Shown here piece by piece: positions 1 to 11,246 of a stretch of 64,000 nt of DNA. The stretch lies in NCBI GenBank assembly GCA_038501195.1, contig JBBPUQ010000004.1, positions 1,612,001 to 1,676,000 on the forward strand, read 5' to 3'. The stretch's first letter is position 1. Every line of letters starts with the position of its first letter. Position numbers and translations under genes: made by a program. The DNA comes from Nemania diffusa. Its lineage: Eukaryota; Ascomycota; Sordariomycetes; Xylariales; Xylariaceae. The notes under the pieces are model-generated. The model saw only the letters and a program-made list of their open reading frames with translations, was not told where the DNA came from and did no database searches.

Positions 1-985
1 GGAACGAAGGTACCCCGTCTTTCATACCCCTGCAGTAGAGGTCTGTGGTCATGCGCTCCCCGGCTAAGTTAGACACATATATCTAGATGGGAATTCTCCG
101 ATTCAATGGACCAGGGATAGTGATGAAACGGGTTGTTGGAGACGACCGAAACCGACCGGTTTTCCTGATATGTGTGAAAATTCGGTTAGTACAATCCAAC
201 CTCTTAATCGGGCAGCGTTCGTAGATCGAGACACGAATGTGGCAAAAGTTGTACAGCAGAAAAGGCCATTCAATATATGAAATCCAGACACGGCTAGCTT
301 CAGAGTACGAAAGCACATCGCGCAAGCAGCACAAGCGTGTGAAGCTTTCATAACAAGCCTTACGTATAGTATAGTCCGTATGCCGCCGAGGGTGTGCCCG
401 AAAATGTAACATGCATGCCGTAGAAGAAACAATCTGCCGTGCTAGTTCACCGGGTATCTGTAAGGCTGCCGGCATGCCGAACTACTCTAACCTTACAGAA
501 TAGTGGCTCTCTTAAGCCGGAATGTCTGTGTTGCTAGCTTGGTGACAAGGGATCGACAATGGCACCAAGAACCCCAGAATCAAGTGTCCCGAGGTCCCGA
601 TGCACCTGCTTAGGATAGTCTTTCTAGAAGATGTCTTGGATTCCATTTCATAGGTTGGCATTGTAACGGTATACATGCAATCGTAGATGACTGGACCCGG
701 CGTCTAGGACCAGACTTGGCAACGAAGCTTGGCCTATCGACTTTTCATATATCTACCGATGGGTTAGGTCGGTCATAGACACGGGATATATACCAAGTCT
801 TCTCTAAACGGGAGGTCGGTGCAACAAACCTGCAGGTGCATGTGAGCCAAGAGCTTTCTATATAACGGAGCCGCATGTCATAGAGCCTTGGCTTGATCAG
901 GATAACGTCCAGCTAATGTTGTTAGCATCGAGAAGGAATACATAACAGAAAGCAGCGGCGTTGGATAGCAGAAGGAGCAAATACC

Positions 986-1001
986 ACCTACCTAGGTAGG
1001 T
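986..1001. repeat. 16-bp perfect palindrome of the GTAG/CTAC motif
   Basis: The sequence ACCTACCTAGGTAGGT equals its own reverse complement. It is the clearest example of the CTAC/GTAG runs that recur in the intergenic DNA of this window. It lies in the gene-free region upstream of AcuM. Confidence 0.8.
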
Positions 1002-1357
1002 AGGCAGTTAGGTAGGTCAGATAAACGCGTGGGAGCGTGGCGGCCACTTTGGAGGTTGAAGCGCCTTGGGATTTGAACAGGTTTCTAGTCGCGTCCGGAG
1101 GAGCGAGCTTGATGTGGTTAGAGAGCTGAGGGCTTGACGAATGGAATAATGGGACTGTCAGCACGTACTCGCTCGTTGGCGTAAAGCCCAGCCTGAAAAA
1201 ATGTCCAACGATTATGCATCAATTGCGACTGTCAGGTGCCCCAGATTACCTACCAGATCCAAGCCGAAACATCTCCACTGTTGGCCCCCAACGTTGGTTT
1301 GCTCGTCTTGATACAGAATACAAGTTTCCCCTCGGCTCACTTGCACCGGTATCCTAC

Positions 1358-1388
1358 GTTAGGTTAGGTTAGGTTAGGTTATGTTAGG
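1358..1388. repeat. TTAGG-type pentamer array
   Basis: Consecutive GTTAG units (five-base period) are followed by one degenerate copy. The unit resembles the fungal telomere hexamer TTAGGG but is one G shorter, so I do not call it an interstitial telomere. Confidence 0.7.
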
Positions 1389-2592
1389 GTAGTACATACC
1401 TACTATTAGTTAGGTCCTTAAAGATACCTAAGGTGCCTACTGACTTACCTACAGCCCTGCCTGCTTAGCAGGTACCTACTTACATAGCTAAGTTACTTCT
1501 TGCCTATGTGTTATTAGCGAGGTCATCCATCACTCCGGCAAAAATCTTTCAGATGCTTCCAGGTCTTCCTTTCCGATAGCCCGGCTTTGTTCTGCTGACG
1601 CAGCGTAGTGCATAGAATGCCCCTCTACTAAGGGATAGTAGGTAGGTAATAATTACCTACCACATGGAGGGAGGCCCCCTTCGTCAGGAATCTTAGATAC
1701 CTACCTTACGGGCCTATCTATCTAGTAGTATATACCTATAGGCGGCTTTCCGTTTTTTTACCTTTACCCACTCCTTTCTCCAATCTCTGTCCTTTTCCGC
1801 ACTTCGTCGTCGCCGCTTAGATAGGTAGAAGAAGTACCTCCTCGTTATTTTTTTATTATTACCTACCTACCTATCCACCTCCCACCATCGTCAACACCTC
1901 TGCCGTCATCTGCATTCTACAATCTACCTAACCATCTGCAATCCGCAATCCGCAGCCCACATCCCGCATCCCGCAATCTGCTCCTGCGCGTCACCGCGTG
2001 CTTAGTTCGTTCGCTTAGCTGATGAGAGGAGGAAAACCAGAACTCCCAGTTCTGCGCGCAGGGGCTCTGTATAATTGAGAATTATCTATCTATTATTCAC
2101 TTAGGCACCTATCTTTACCTACCTACCTACCTCAGGTACCTAAGGTAAGGTGCCCATCAATTAATTAATTTACGGTTACTGTACCTCCATAACACGTGCA
2201 TGGTGTGCCATCGCCGACATTGTCACCCTTCTCTCCCTCGCCCTCCTCGCCCTCTCTCTCCCTCCGCGTCGGGAGATCCTTAGTCGATCACGAGCCCGCA
2301 CGCCTTACACACGCCCCCCTTTCCCCCCTCCAAGCCCAGAGATTTCTCTATCCTAGGTTTTCTTTTTTCTCCTTCCGCTCCTCCAGTCACAGTCTCGGCG
2401 CCCATCTCTCGGATTACAGCAGTCGACCTCCTGCTGCTTGGCCCTGCACTCAGCCGTCCAGACGCCACTGCCACTCGCGAGCGCCCATCAACTGCACGCC
2501 CTCTTGCACTACCTGGCGATCCAATGAGACCCTAACAGCCCAGTGCGAACCCGAAAGCCGAATCGCCCTCCAGTAGGACGCTGTCAGTCAGT

Positions 2593-4776
2593 ATGGACGG
2601 CAATGGCTCGCATGCCAAGGACAAGAGGTCCGACAGTGACGCCAAGTCCAAAGACAACACCCCAACTGCCGCCAATACGCCTACCGATGCCAATAAGAGC
2701 CCTAGGAAGAGGCGCAAGGTGAATCATGGTACGCTGATGTTGTGCGATACTGCCAAAATCCTCCCATTTATTCCCCTGACGTCTTCTCCCCCCTGGACGC
2801 CGCCGCCATCGTATCTGTCCGTACTGTTTCTCTCCGCCGCGTGAGCTGGGGCTAATTTTGGTCGCGCGTTCCTACAGCCTGTGTATACTGCCGCCGATCT
2901 GTAAGTCCTCACCCAGCAACCTTGTTCAACATCGTCACCACCTCCTCCTTGTGTCCATTGGTTCCACGTCTACGCGTGTCTGTGCCTGTGCGAGGGGATG
3001 CCGTCACTCGCCTGCCCCGTGACCCCATGTCCTACTGCGCAGGTCCCTACCAGTACTGTGACTTGTGCGCGCGATGTGTCCGGTTTAGCTCATCCGTTGA
3101 AATCGACATGTTGCTCTTTTCTATGGGATAGATCTGCTGACCGCTATGTCGATGGGTTTAGCATATGACGTGTGATCTCGTATGTAAGATCAATTTCTCG
3201 CTACGTTACATCAATGGCTGGGAGCTGTTGTTCCTAGCTGCGTGTACCGAGATTGACCAGGAGCAAATAGGAGAGACCATGTACGAGATGCATTAAGCGC
3301 AACATTGGCCACCTCTGTCACGATGAGCCCAGGGATCCGGATGCAAAGAAGCCCAGGAGCTCTAGCCATGCAGCTGCACGTGACGAATCAGACACCCAGC
3401 CCGAATTGTCGCGGGATTCGATAGATCAAGGTACCAATGCGATGGTAACGCCGTCTTTTGAGTCGACCAATTCTCAGGGGACGAAGCCAAGTTTTGGCCC
3501 ACTTACCACCCAGGGTAATCACCTGCAACTTGTGTCACCGAGCCCGGTCTCTGGTCTGCAGGCTGTCACGTCTGCTAGTAATATGAACCAATGTTAGTCC
3601 TACCAAGCCCCTTTATGAGCGTCTATATCGTAGGCTGACCTCTCAGTAACCGGTTTTTCTGATGCATGGCTAACCGCGCAAAATCAATTCCATGACATGC
3701 ACCACTATAACCCCCAATACATGCTTCCTCAAGAGGTCACTCACGAGTTCAACTTGCTCAATGACTTTCTAAACACGAGCTTGCTAGACGAGAGTGGTAA
3801 TTTGACGGATGAGCAGAATTCAATATACAGGAGCCAGTTACAGAACGGGAACGGCCAGGCCGATATGGCGGGGTTCTTGGGCAACCCCTTACCACCCAGC
3901 GCAATGGAGGTGGGATCCATGCTTCCGCCAACTGCAGACCGGAACCCAATTCGAAAGCCAAATGGCACCGCGCCACCAGACAAGACACGGGAGTTCTACC
4001 TTCAAGCTGCGGATCCGTCAGGCAATGACACGCCCGAAGCACGTATGCAACGAGTTTTAAGAGCCAAGTACGATGCCGGCCTGCTCAAGCCTTTCAACTA
4101 TATAAAAGGATATGCGCGACTCTCCAACTACATGGATGGGCACATTGCCCCGGCGTCGAAACAGAAGATTTTGCGTCAATTAGATCGCTTCCGCCCAAAA
4201 TTCCGCGAGAAGGTGCAAGGGCTTACAGACATGGAACTCGTTTACGTCGAGATGTGGTTTGAAAAATCACTAATGGAGTACGATCGTGTGTTCGCGTCGA
4301 TGGCTGTTCCAGCTTGCTGCTGGAGGAGGTCCGGGGAAATATTCAGGGGGAACAAGGAGATGGCGGAACTCATACACGTGCCCGTAGAGAGGTTACGAGA
4401 CGTAAGCCAAGTACATATCTGATGGGCCTGATAGCGCTAACATGATGCCTGCCAGGGCAAAATATCGCTACACGAGGTTATGACGGAAGACTCGCTTGTG
4501 CGATACTGGGAAGAGTTTGGCACCATCGCATTCGACCCAGCGCACGATACACTCCTAACGGCGTGTGCGCTGAAAAACCCTGACGACCGCTCGAATGACC
4601 CAACTGTTAATTGCTGTTTCTCATTTATGATACGCAGAGATGAACATAAGATGTGAGTATAGATCCTACAGCGCGCCTGGGACTTGATTGGATAGCTGCT
4701 AATTCGGAGCAACAACTCGCATAGACCCAGTCTCATTGTAGGAAACTTTTTGCCGCACGATCCTTCACACATGTGA
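2593..4776 (+). CDS. acuM: Zn2Cys6/PAS transcription activator of gluconeogenesis, AcuM/Rds2 type
   Basis: Seven exons give a 500-residue protein: 2593-2728, 2878-2900, 3162-3179, 3271-3592, 3647-4401, 4456-4652 and 4725-4776. All junctions are GT-AG and all phases agree. The N-terminus is basic (PRKRRKVNHA), followed by a zinc cluster with cysteines at 47, 50, 57, 63, 66 and 75 (CX2CX6CX5CX2CX8C; CVYCRRSHMTCDLERPCTRC). A Ser/Thr/Gln-rich middle precedes a C-terminal PAS-like region (about 330-490) ending in IPSLIVGNFLP. This architecture is that of the AcuM/AcuK and Rds2/Ert1 regulators, nuclear factors that switch on PEP carboxykinase, fructose-1,6-bisphosphatase and related genes on gluconeogenic carbon. 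The cluster resembles the Rds2/AcuM branch more than Ert1/AcuK; that choice is from family memory. The start is the first ATG (context AGTATGG) in frame with the zinc cluster. Exons 2 and 3 are only 23 and 18 nt. Confidence 0.87.
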
Positions 4777-5792
4777 GAGTCCTCGGTGTATATTAGACAA
4801 TTGCATGACACGGCAACATGCGACCACGGCAAATAAATTAGACACTGTAAGGAGTACAAGACAGTGAAGTTCAATGCGATGCTTTTAGTACGTTATTATA
4901 TATATGTCCAGACAGATTCCTGTGGTATTTGCTATGCAACCAATGTTTCGAGTTCTAGTGATATCAACTGCAAATAATTTGCACCCAATCGTCACATAGC
5001 TAGATACTCGGATGTATGTGGTGCTATATTTGCGTGAGAGACATCGTATTCGGGAGCTGCTGTAGCGTAGCTTTCTGTCTACGGTTAGGCAGTATAACGA
5101 TGTCTAATGGGTCGGTCCGGAGCAAAATCGATATTTGTTATCGTCCTCCTATCCAATCCAACACGTTATAAGGCACCTACTTGACTGACCTAAGTTAGGT
5201 AGGTAGTACCTAATGAATTAGGTTATTCTTGTCGAGGCATCTACCCACATGTAGGTAAGCTACTAATTCGGGATTATTAAACATGGGCATCTCGAGACGG
5301 AAGTTTCGATACGGGAAAGAACATACCACACCCGGCCTCTGAAGTAGGTGTTAATCAGCATCTACATCGGTAGTATCCATCTACCTAAGGCAGTAACACA
5401 AACTCGGCAGGCAGGCATACAGCATGCATACTCCCTCCAATAGGTAGTAGCAGTGCGGGTAGTATGACTGCCTTGCTGTGAAGTTCTTCTTCAATTACCC
5501 ATTAGATTGCAAACGTTGGTTCTCATTTAGCTCTTCCAATGTTATCCCACGCTTTACTGTCTCCATTCGCGAATTTCAGCCACGACACGGCTGGAAGCGC
5601 TGCACAAATGAGATAACTGTCGGCCCAGATAATAACTCTATTTGTTGGCAATTATTGAAACCAGACATCTGCATCTGTCACATGAGCTGCACAGCGACCA
5701 GCCGGCTTTACTGACGCTTAATCAAGCTGTGATCAAACGTAGGTACCAGTACGATTAGCGAGGTACTCTGAGACGACAGGTAGTTCGCCGAC
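4777..5792. other. Intergenic region AcuM to Spo22
   Basis: No gene seen. It contains scattered GTAG/CTAC runs (for example around 5190-5215) and the presumed 3' UTR of AcuM and promoter of the Spo22-like gene. The 78-codon frame near 5478-5714 has no family resemblance and was left out. Confidence 0.5.
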
Positions 5793-8700
5793 ATGGATCA
5801 CTCCAATACTCAGTCTGTCACTAAAAAGGGCCAGCTCATTGATGCTGCAATTCGTACGCGACCCTGCTGCCCTCCACCCGAGAAAAAAACACGCATGTAC
5901 TGATCTTTCAAGAACTTTCCAGCAAACTACGCGCCCAATCTTTCGATGAGGCCTCTGATTCAAGCCTTCAGAGTCTAAACAATGAGATAAAAAGTCAAAT
6001 CCGGGTTCTCAAAACCTATTCTAAAGCCCTAAATGCCTTACACCGTGGCCAATTGAGCGAAGCTGGCCACGGTCTCTGGAACTGGTGTACCCAGGAAAAG
6101 CGACGTGAAAGTGACCACTCACTAGCCGCAAAACTCATCTTATTCTCTCTAGTTCGGGTGCTGTCTTTCTCGATGTTAATCCTAGCCCACAGAAACGATG
6201 AAGATTCCCTAAGAACCATAATCTACCTACTACGACTTGCTATCAAAACTGGTCGGTCTTGCATTGGTATGTGGCACATGGGCCAGTTATAGAACTAGGC
6301 TTGGTTTGCTCACTCTGCATAGCCAGCGATGAGCTTGACTTCGGCTTTTGGGCCCTGCAGAAAGCCGTTGAATACAACGGATTGCTGCAGCACTTACAAA
6401 GCTCGCCACCTCCAGAAGAGTCACATACATACCACCAGTTTGAGGCGGAATGTTTTACTCTTCGTATTGTGCTGGCAAGTGTCATTTCAATACGAGGTTC
6501 CATTCTTCTACTGATTCACATATAGGCCTGGAAAGACGACCATATGGATGTTGCCGAGAAGCTGTATGCTGACCTCGAGAAACTAATGATGAATATTGAC
6601 ACTGCATCAGTCGAGAAACTTGTTGATGCTGTTTTTGAGATCGGGAGAGATTTAGGACTGAAGAAAAACTCTATTCTGGCAGCCAAGTGGCTAGAGCGAG
6701 CATACGACTTGATTAATAGCCAAGAAATTGACCAGTTGTCTAGAGATGCCATTGAGTTGAGATTGGCAATCTCCCAAGCATTAATCCAAGTCTATCTAGA
6801 TATTGGGAGCGTTGACTACATCGACCGCGCTAAAAATCACGTGGCTTACATTGAAAACGAGCTGGGTGACAAGCTTGTTGTCCTCCTCTTTCGGACTGAG
6901 ATCTTGATTCGCTCTCCAGCAGAGAATTTCGATAGTAAAGCATATGCCGACATTCTACGACGTATGGTTAAAACTGTAGACATGTCCGAATCATCTTTCA
7001 AGTTGCTAATTCACCATATACGAAAACTTGACGAGAGGGACCATTTAACTGCCAGCTCAGTCCTTGATGATCTCTTGATAACCCGGATAGTTACTAGTCA
7101 ACGAGAGCAGTGGATCGATAAAGCGATTATCTTACGCACTGATATGGCGATTCGTGATGAATCAGTCGAGTCTATAAAGGCGCTAGAGACAGTGTTAGAT
7201 TATATCCTACCTAGCACAGGACAGCCACTGTCAGCTAATACTGCAGTCGGTATTCAAACAGTTTGTCAAACTTAATAATCAGAGTAAATAATTGAGCTGA
7301 CGTTTAGATAGTTGATTTGGAAGAGAGTTGACGCCGACTTCAGCCAAGAAAATTTTGACCCAGCTGGAAAGTGGTGTCAGTTAGCTTTACATCCAGCTCT
7401 TGAGCGGTCTGGTCCATCGAATATAGGGAAAGTGGCCAGGTTAGTTCTTCAGGTCAGTGTCGTTAAGTGTGTGACATGGTGCTGACAAAAACATAGGAAG
7501 TTGTTACTCTGCGCCATTCAGCAAAATGACCTACCCGCCGCCACCAATATCCTGCAAACAATGAACGATGCTACGTTGAATGAACCAATGACAGCCTATT
7601 TAGCTTTCAAGCTAGCCCTAAAGCACGAAGATGCGGATGGCGCATCAAGATGCTTGAACCAGATCAGTGAGACCTCGTCTTCTGATTCTAAATATATGTA
7701 TGCATGCTGTCTTGAGGCACAACAAGCGCTAGACAGGATTACTACTATCAAAGCATTGCAGCATATAGTTCTAAAACGCGAGTTCAATTCTTCAAACTCG
7801 ATTCACATCCCAGCATTATTACGAGTCTTGATACGTCTTGAGGTATCAGTACTAGAGGACGAGCAAGAGGTCGATGCCGATAAAAATTGGTTAGTCGAAG
7901 ATATTTGTAATATTTTCAAGGCCGGTAAGCCACAGACCTACATCCTCTCCATCACAAGCTCAATGGTTCATATAGCTGTCGATGAGATACACAAAGAACG
8001 CCGAGACAGTAAAGGTGAAAAGTTATTCACCATCGACGAATTAGACTGGTTTTGTAAGAACGCTTACAATCTTAGCTTGGGAAACGCCACGGTTTGGGAA
8101 GCTCGCCATGTCATTACCATCCTAGAATGCTGTATCTCAATTATATCGCAATATCCACCGGATATACCCACCCAGATGGTTGCTGATATTTCTTTGCGTG
8201 GCATGTTTTGTAATTTTATGGCGGCTACGGTGCTCCTCGCTTTGGCACGTTCAGAAGACAACACTGAATTACGACTACAAGACTATATTCGCATGCGCTA
8301 CCATGTTCAGTGCTTTCACGAAACGCTGGAGTCAAGATCGGATACTCTCGAGAAAGCGTCGCTACAAGATCTCCAGACCAAACTATCGACCCTCTTAGTC
8401 TTCGAGTTCGAAGGAGCTACTTGCCTGAAGTCATAGGATGATTTGAAAGGCATCATCCTTAGAGCCCGATCAGGACAGAGCCTCTCGGCTTATCAAGCAA
8501 TGGCAGACTGCATTTTGAGATGCCAATCCGTTCCCGCGCAAGGTAAAATTCTTTTTACGCTCCTTTACCTTTTACACTAATACGTATTATTCTAGTTTTA
8601 TACCAAACAATGCGTGAACTCGTTAATCAAATCTGGACTATTGAGAATTTCGGTAAAGAGAAACTGGCGAAGTATATGCGGTGCTTACTGAAATGCACTC

Positions 8701-9058
8701 TTCCGATGGAACCCAAAATTCCCCTGAACCTGATAGAAGAAATATCTACGAGAGTTAAACAATTATCAACCGTGAGTCCTCCGATGTAAAGACCAAAAAT
8801 CCTTGTGGAGCCTGCTAAAGCTGCCTATAGACCGATAATTACTTTCCGCCTACGGAACTAGAATGGATTACCATCACGGCCTTCAATCATGGTCTTGATC
8901 TATACGGCATTCATGAAGACGAACTAAGTCAAGCCTGGATCTCTCATGCGCTGAGTATTGCTCATTACCACCAAGATGGTGGTGAGTTAGAGAGACAATT
9001 ACAGGATAAATGCACCAAGCTGAAATGCGACGACCTCCAAGCGGCTGGCGACGCGTGA
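5793..9058 (+). CDS. spo22: Meiosis-specific Spo22/Zip4-like TPR protein with one in-frame TAG
   Basis: Eight exons in consistent phase: 5793-5853, 5913-6266, 6323-6474, 6526-7260, 7312-7439, 7497-8542, 8596-8771 and 8831-9058. They total 960 codons, about the usual size for fungal Spo22. Family features include the helical-repeat stretch QREQWIDKAIILRTDMAIRD, the AWKDDHMDVAEKLY segment and the C-terminal region ELEWITITAFNHGLDLYG. Spo22/Zip4 proteins are TPR scaffolds of the synapsis-initiation (ZMM) machinery that couple crossover formation to synaptonemal complex assembly in meiotic prophase nuclei. Codon 790 (8434-8436) is TAG, between CLKS and DDLKGIILRA. Both flanks are in the same frame and fit the family, so about 169 conserved residues follow the stop. 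Intron 3 (6475-6525) is best read as GC-AG (donor GCAAGT). The TAG may be corrected by A-to-I mRNA editing; otherwise the protein is truncated. Start chosen at the ATG that splices in frame into the conserved second exon. Confidence 0.82.
6475..6525 (+). other. GC-AG intron in the Spo22-like gene
   Basis: The intron begins GCAAGT, the consensus of non-canonical GC-AG introns, and ends ATATAG. Splicing here restores phase 0 and gives LRIVL-AWKDDHMD. The nearest phase-compatible GT donor (6469, GTGCTG) is poor and would delete two residues. Confidence 0.65.
8435..8459 (+). other. Inverted repeat next to the in-frame TAG of spo22
   Basis: AGGATGAT (8435-8442) and ATCATCCT (8452-8459) are perfect reverse complements around a 9-nt loop. 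In RNA this is an 8-bp hairpin whose outermost pair includes the A of the UAG codon. Confidence 0.6.
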
Positions 9059-9620
9059 AACGTTGCGGTCGGTCCGCAGTGTAGGGTGAATTGTGGAAAT
9101 ACAACGATTTCTAGTTAATCTCCGTGTCCCTATATAGCCTTATATTACTCAATTTGACAAGTCTATCTATGTGGCGGGCCTCATTCTTTTGAAGCAAGTC
9201 GGGATATCTCTAGTCACGGCTGGGTAAATGGAATGTGGACGTAACCCGAAAATCGGATTTCTTGATAATTACGACACCGTAACCGATGTTTCCTTGCCAA
9301 CTTATTAGCACATCTGTCGGAATTATTATGTACTAGCTGAACAGCGACTTCTACACAGACTAACATGCATCGCATATTCCCTCTATAGGTAGAAATATAT
9401 GTTCATAGTCACCCAAGTCAAAATTTTAATTGCTTTTTGTTACTGTCTTAATTGCGGACGAATTAGAATGCATATATTTAGCGCTTTGCTCTAGATTCTA
9501 AACTCGACGACTAGGGGTATCAATGTAGGCTGAGATGAGTCTATCTAACGCTGTGAAAGACAAACTACCCCTTTCAACCAAGGATCTATTCTATACCGAG
9601 ACACTGATCATGGGATAGCA
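9059..9620. other. Convergent 3' intergenic region
   Basis: This holds the 3' flanks of the Spo22-like gene (+) and the Atg22-like gene (-), which are transcribed toward each other. It is AT-rich with no coding signal, and it presumably holds both polyadenylation regions. Confidence 0.6.
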
Positions 9621-11246
9621 TTATTCACTATCTGCTGCTGTCACCCTTGCCTTCTCCTGCGCCAGGAAGGCCTCCTGTTCCCTCGCGCTCTTGTCCAGGT
9701 CCAAGAATAGGAAAAGGCCAATCGCGCTCACCAAAGTCAGGGCGAAAAGGAAGTAAAACGGCGCGCTGTTGTTGTTGTGGCCCGGCGACGCGTCGATGAT
9801 GGCGCTGCTGACGAAGGGGCCGATGAACGAGGACGTCTTGCCGATGATGGTGAAGAGGGAGAAGAACAGGAACTCGTGGCCCCGCGGCGTGACGGACGAG
9901 ATCATGATCTGCGAGTACGAGTACCACTGGCACACGAAGAGGCCGTAGAAGGCCTGGTAGAGCCAGATCTCCCAGACGTGGTGGAAGCCGAAGTTGTCGG
10001 TCCAGTTCCCTATCATGCCCCAGCCGTCGAGCAGGATGATGCCTACCATGACCAGGTTGAACATCATCTTGGCGCTTATCTGGTAGCGCTTCTGCAACCA
10101 CCAATAGACGGCGATTCCCACGCCTTGGGCTACGATCCCTACTATGAGGAGGTAGGTTAGTGTTAGTGTGTCGTATGACACGACTTCGTTCTGTAGGGTC
10201 CCAATGACGGTCACGGTCGTGTTGAGGGAGTCGCCGAGGAGGAAGTAGCCGACGAGATAGATCAGGCTCTGCTTGAGATGCCAGATCTTCGTCAGGGCCT
10301 CCTTCAGCTGCCAGAAGCCGACGCTGATGATGTTCTTGCCCGACGGGATCTTCAGCCCGGGTCGTTTCTTTTCTATCACGAACCAAGGAATTGATAGGAC
10401 GAGCCAGACGGCGGTGGCGAAGGCGATGAGGACGCTCAGGCCCCAGTTGTTGGCCTCGGTGCTCGCGTTCACGTCCACGCCAAATAGGATCCCGACTATG
10501 ATGGCGAGGATGACGACCTCGCCGGCACTCTGGATGCAGAAGGCCACGTTACTCAGTCGGCTGCGCTCCATCTCGTCCTGGCGATCGTAGTCGGCTTGGC
10601 TGATGGCGCCCTCGGCATACGCGCGCGCGGCCTCCCTCAGGTGGGGGGTATTCCGCGCGAGCGATGGGAAGGCCGCCGTCCAATAGGTCAAGGTGAGCTG
10701 GTAGCAGATAAGCCCCACGACGTAGAGGGCGACGCCGGCCTCCCACCGCGAGGGCACGTGGACGCCGAGCCAGGCGAAGCCGACGCCGAAGGCGACGACG
10801 GACCAGAAGACGAGGATCCAGCGGCGGCCGGACCCGAAGTCGGCGTAGGCGCCGATGGCGATGAACAGCGCGGCCTGGATGGCGAAGCTGACGCCGTTGG
10901 TCAGCAGCACGATGCTGTTCACGTTGCGGTCGCGGCCGGCGAAGCGCAGCAGCCCCGTGTCGGCGGGCGCGGCCTGCGACAGCAGGTTCTGGAACGCCGT
11001 CGGGCCGAAGTTGAACAGCGCGAGGCCGTTGGCGCCGACGTAGTACGCGTACCACGACCATACCTCCCACCGCGACGTCTCGGGGACGTCCGGCGAGGCC
11101 AGGACGGGTGCGACGATACCGCCGCCGTGCTCTGCCGCGCCCGGATCGGAGATGATGTCCTCCTCATCTACCGGCAGCTTTTTCGCATCGGGATCTTGCG
11201 TCCCGGGCCGTGCGATGACGGCCGGGTCCTCGGAGGCGGGAGACAT
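9621..11246 (-). CDS. Atg22-like major facilitator (vacuolar effluxer family)
   Basis: Single-exon frame of 541 residues. About 55 polar, acidic N-terminal residues are followed by the family-type entry ETSRWEVWSWYAYYVGANG and then FNFGPTAFQNLL. The remainder has many hydrophobic segments, compatible with about 12 membrane helices, and a charged loop between the halves. Atg22 proteins are vacuolar membrane permeases that release amino acids from autophagic degradation. Filamentous fungi carry several paralogues of the family, so the substrate here is unknown and I give no symbol. The gene is clearly GC-richer than its surroundings, which produces long spurious frames on the opposite strand. 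It is convergent with the Spo22-like gene and followed upstream by more than 4 kb without genes. The start is the ATG preceding SPASEDPAV; no in-frame ATG upstream improves it. Confidence 0.83.
   Translation of the reverse strand: MSPASEDPAVIARPGTQDPDAKKLPVDEEDIISDPGAAEHGGGIVAPVLASPDVPETSRWEVWSWYAYYVGANGLALFNFGPTAFQNLLSQAAPADTGLLRFAGRDRNVNSIVLLTNGVSFAIQAALFIAIGAYADFGSGRRWILVFWSVVAFGVGFAWLGVHVPSRWEAGVALYVVGLICYQLTLTYWTAAFPSLARNTPHLREAARAYAEGAISQADYDRQDEMERSRLSNVAFCIQSAGEVVILAIIVGILFGVDVNASTEANNWGLSVLIAFATAVWLVLSIPWFVIEKKRPGLKIPSGKNIISVGFWQLKEALTKIWHLKQSLIYLVGYFLLGDSLNTTVTVIGTLQNEVVSYDTLTLTYLLIVGIVAQGVGIAVYWWLQKRYQISAKMMFNLVMVGIILLDGWGMIGNWTDNFGFHHVWEIWLYQAFYGLFVCQWYSYSQIMISSVTPRGHEFLFFSLFTIIGKTSSFIGPFVSSAIIDASPGHNNNSAPFYFLFALTLVSAIGLFLFLDLDKSAREQEAFLAQEKARVTAADSE

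Larger units (their letters stand above)
1..2592. other. Intergenic region and probable 5' leader of the AcuM gene
   Basis: I see no supportable gene here; the short reading frames lack recognisable protein character. The region holds many CTAC/GTAG tetranucleotide runs (around 986-1020, 1861-1874 and 2115-2140), a TTAGG pentamer array at 1358-1388, and from about 2210 a pyrimidine-rich CT tract that leads into the AcuM start. Such CT-rich tracts are usual in promoters and leaders of filamentous fungi, so the AcuM transcript probably starts in this last part (inference). Confidence 0.5.

Noticed and set aside
1358..1388. Interstitial telomere
   Set aside because: The repeat unit is five bases, not TTAGGG, and the array is very short.
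8398..8436. A 39-nt intron (GTCTTC...CATAG) that would remove the in-frame TAG from spo22
   Set aside because: It keeps frame, but the donor is poor, the length is below the usual fungal minimum, and it would delete residues that look conserved (VFEFEGATCLKS). It remains the main alternative to editing.
9628..11070. Additional minus-strand frames of 252 and 173 codons
   Set aside because: They are alternate frames of the same Atg22-like gene, Arg/Pro-rich and without domain character.
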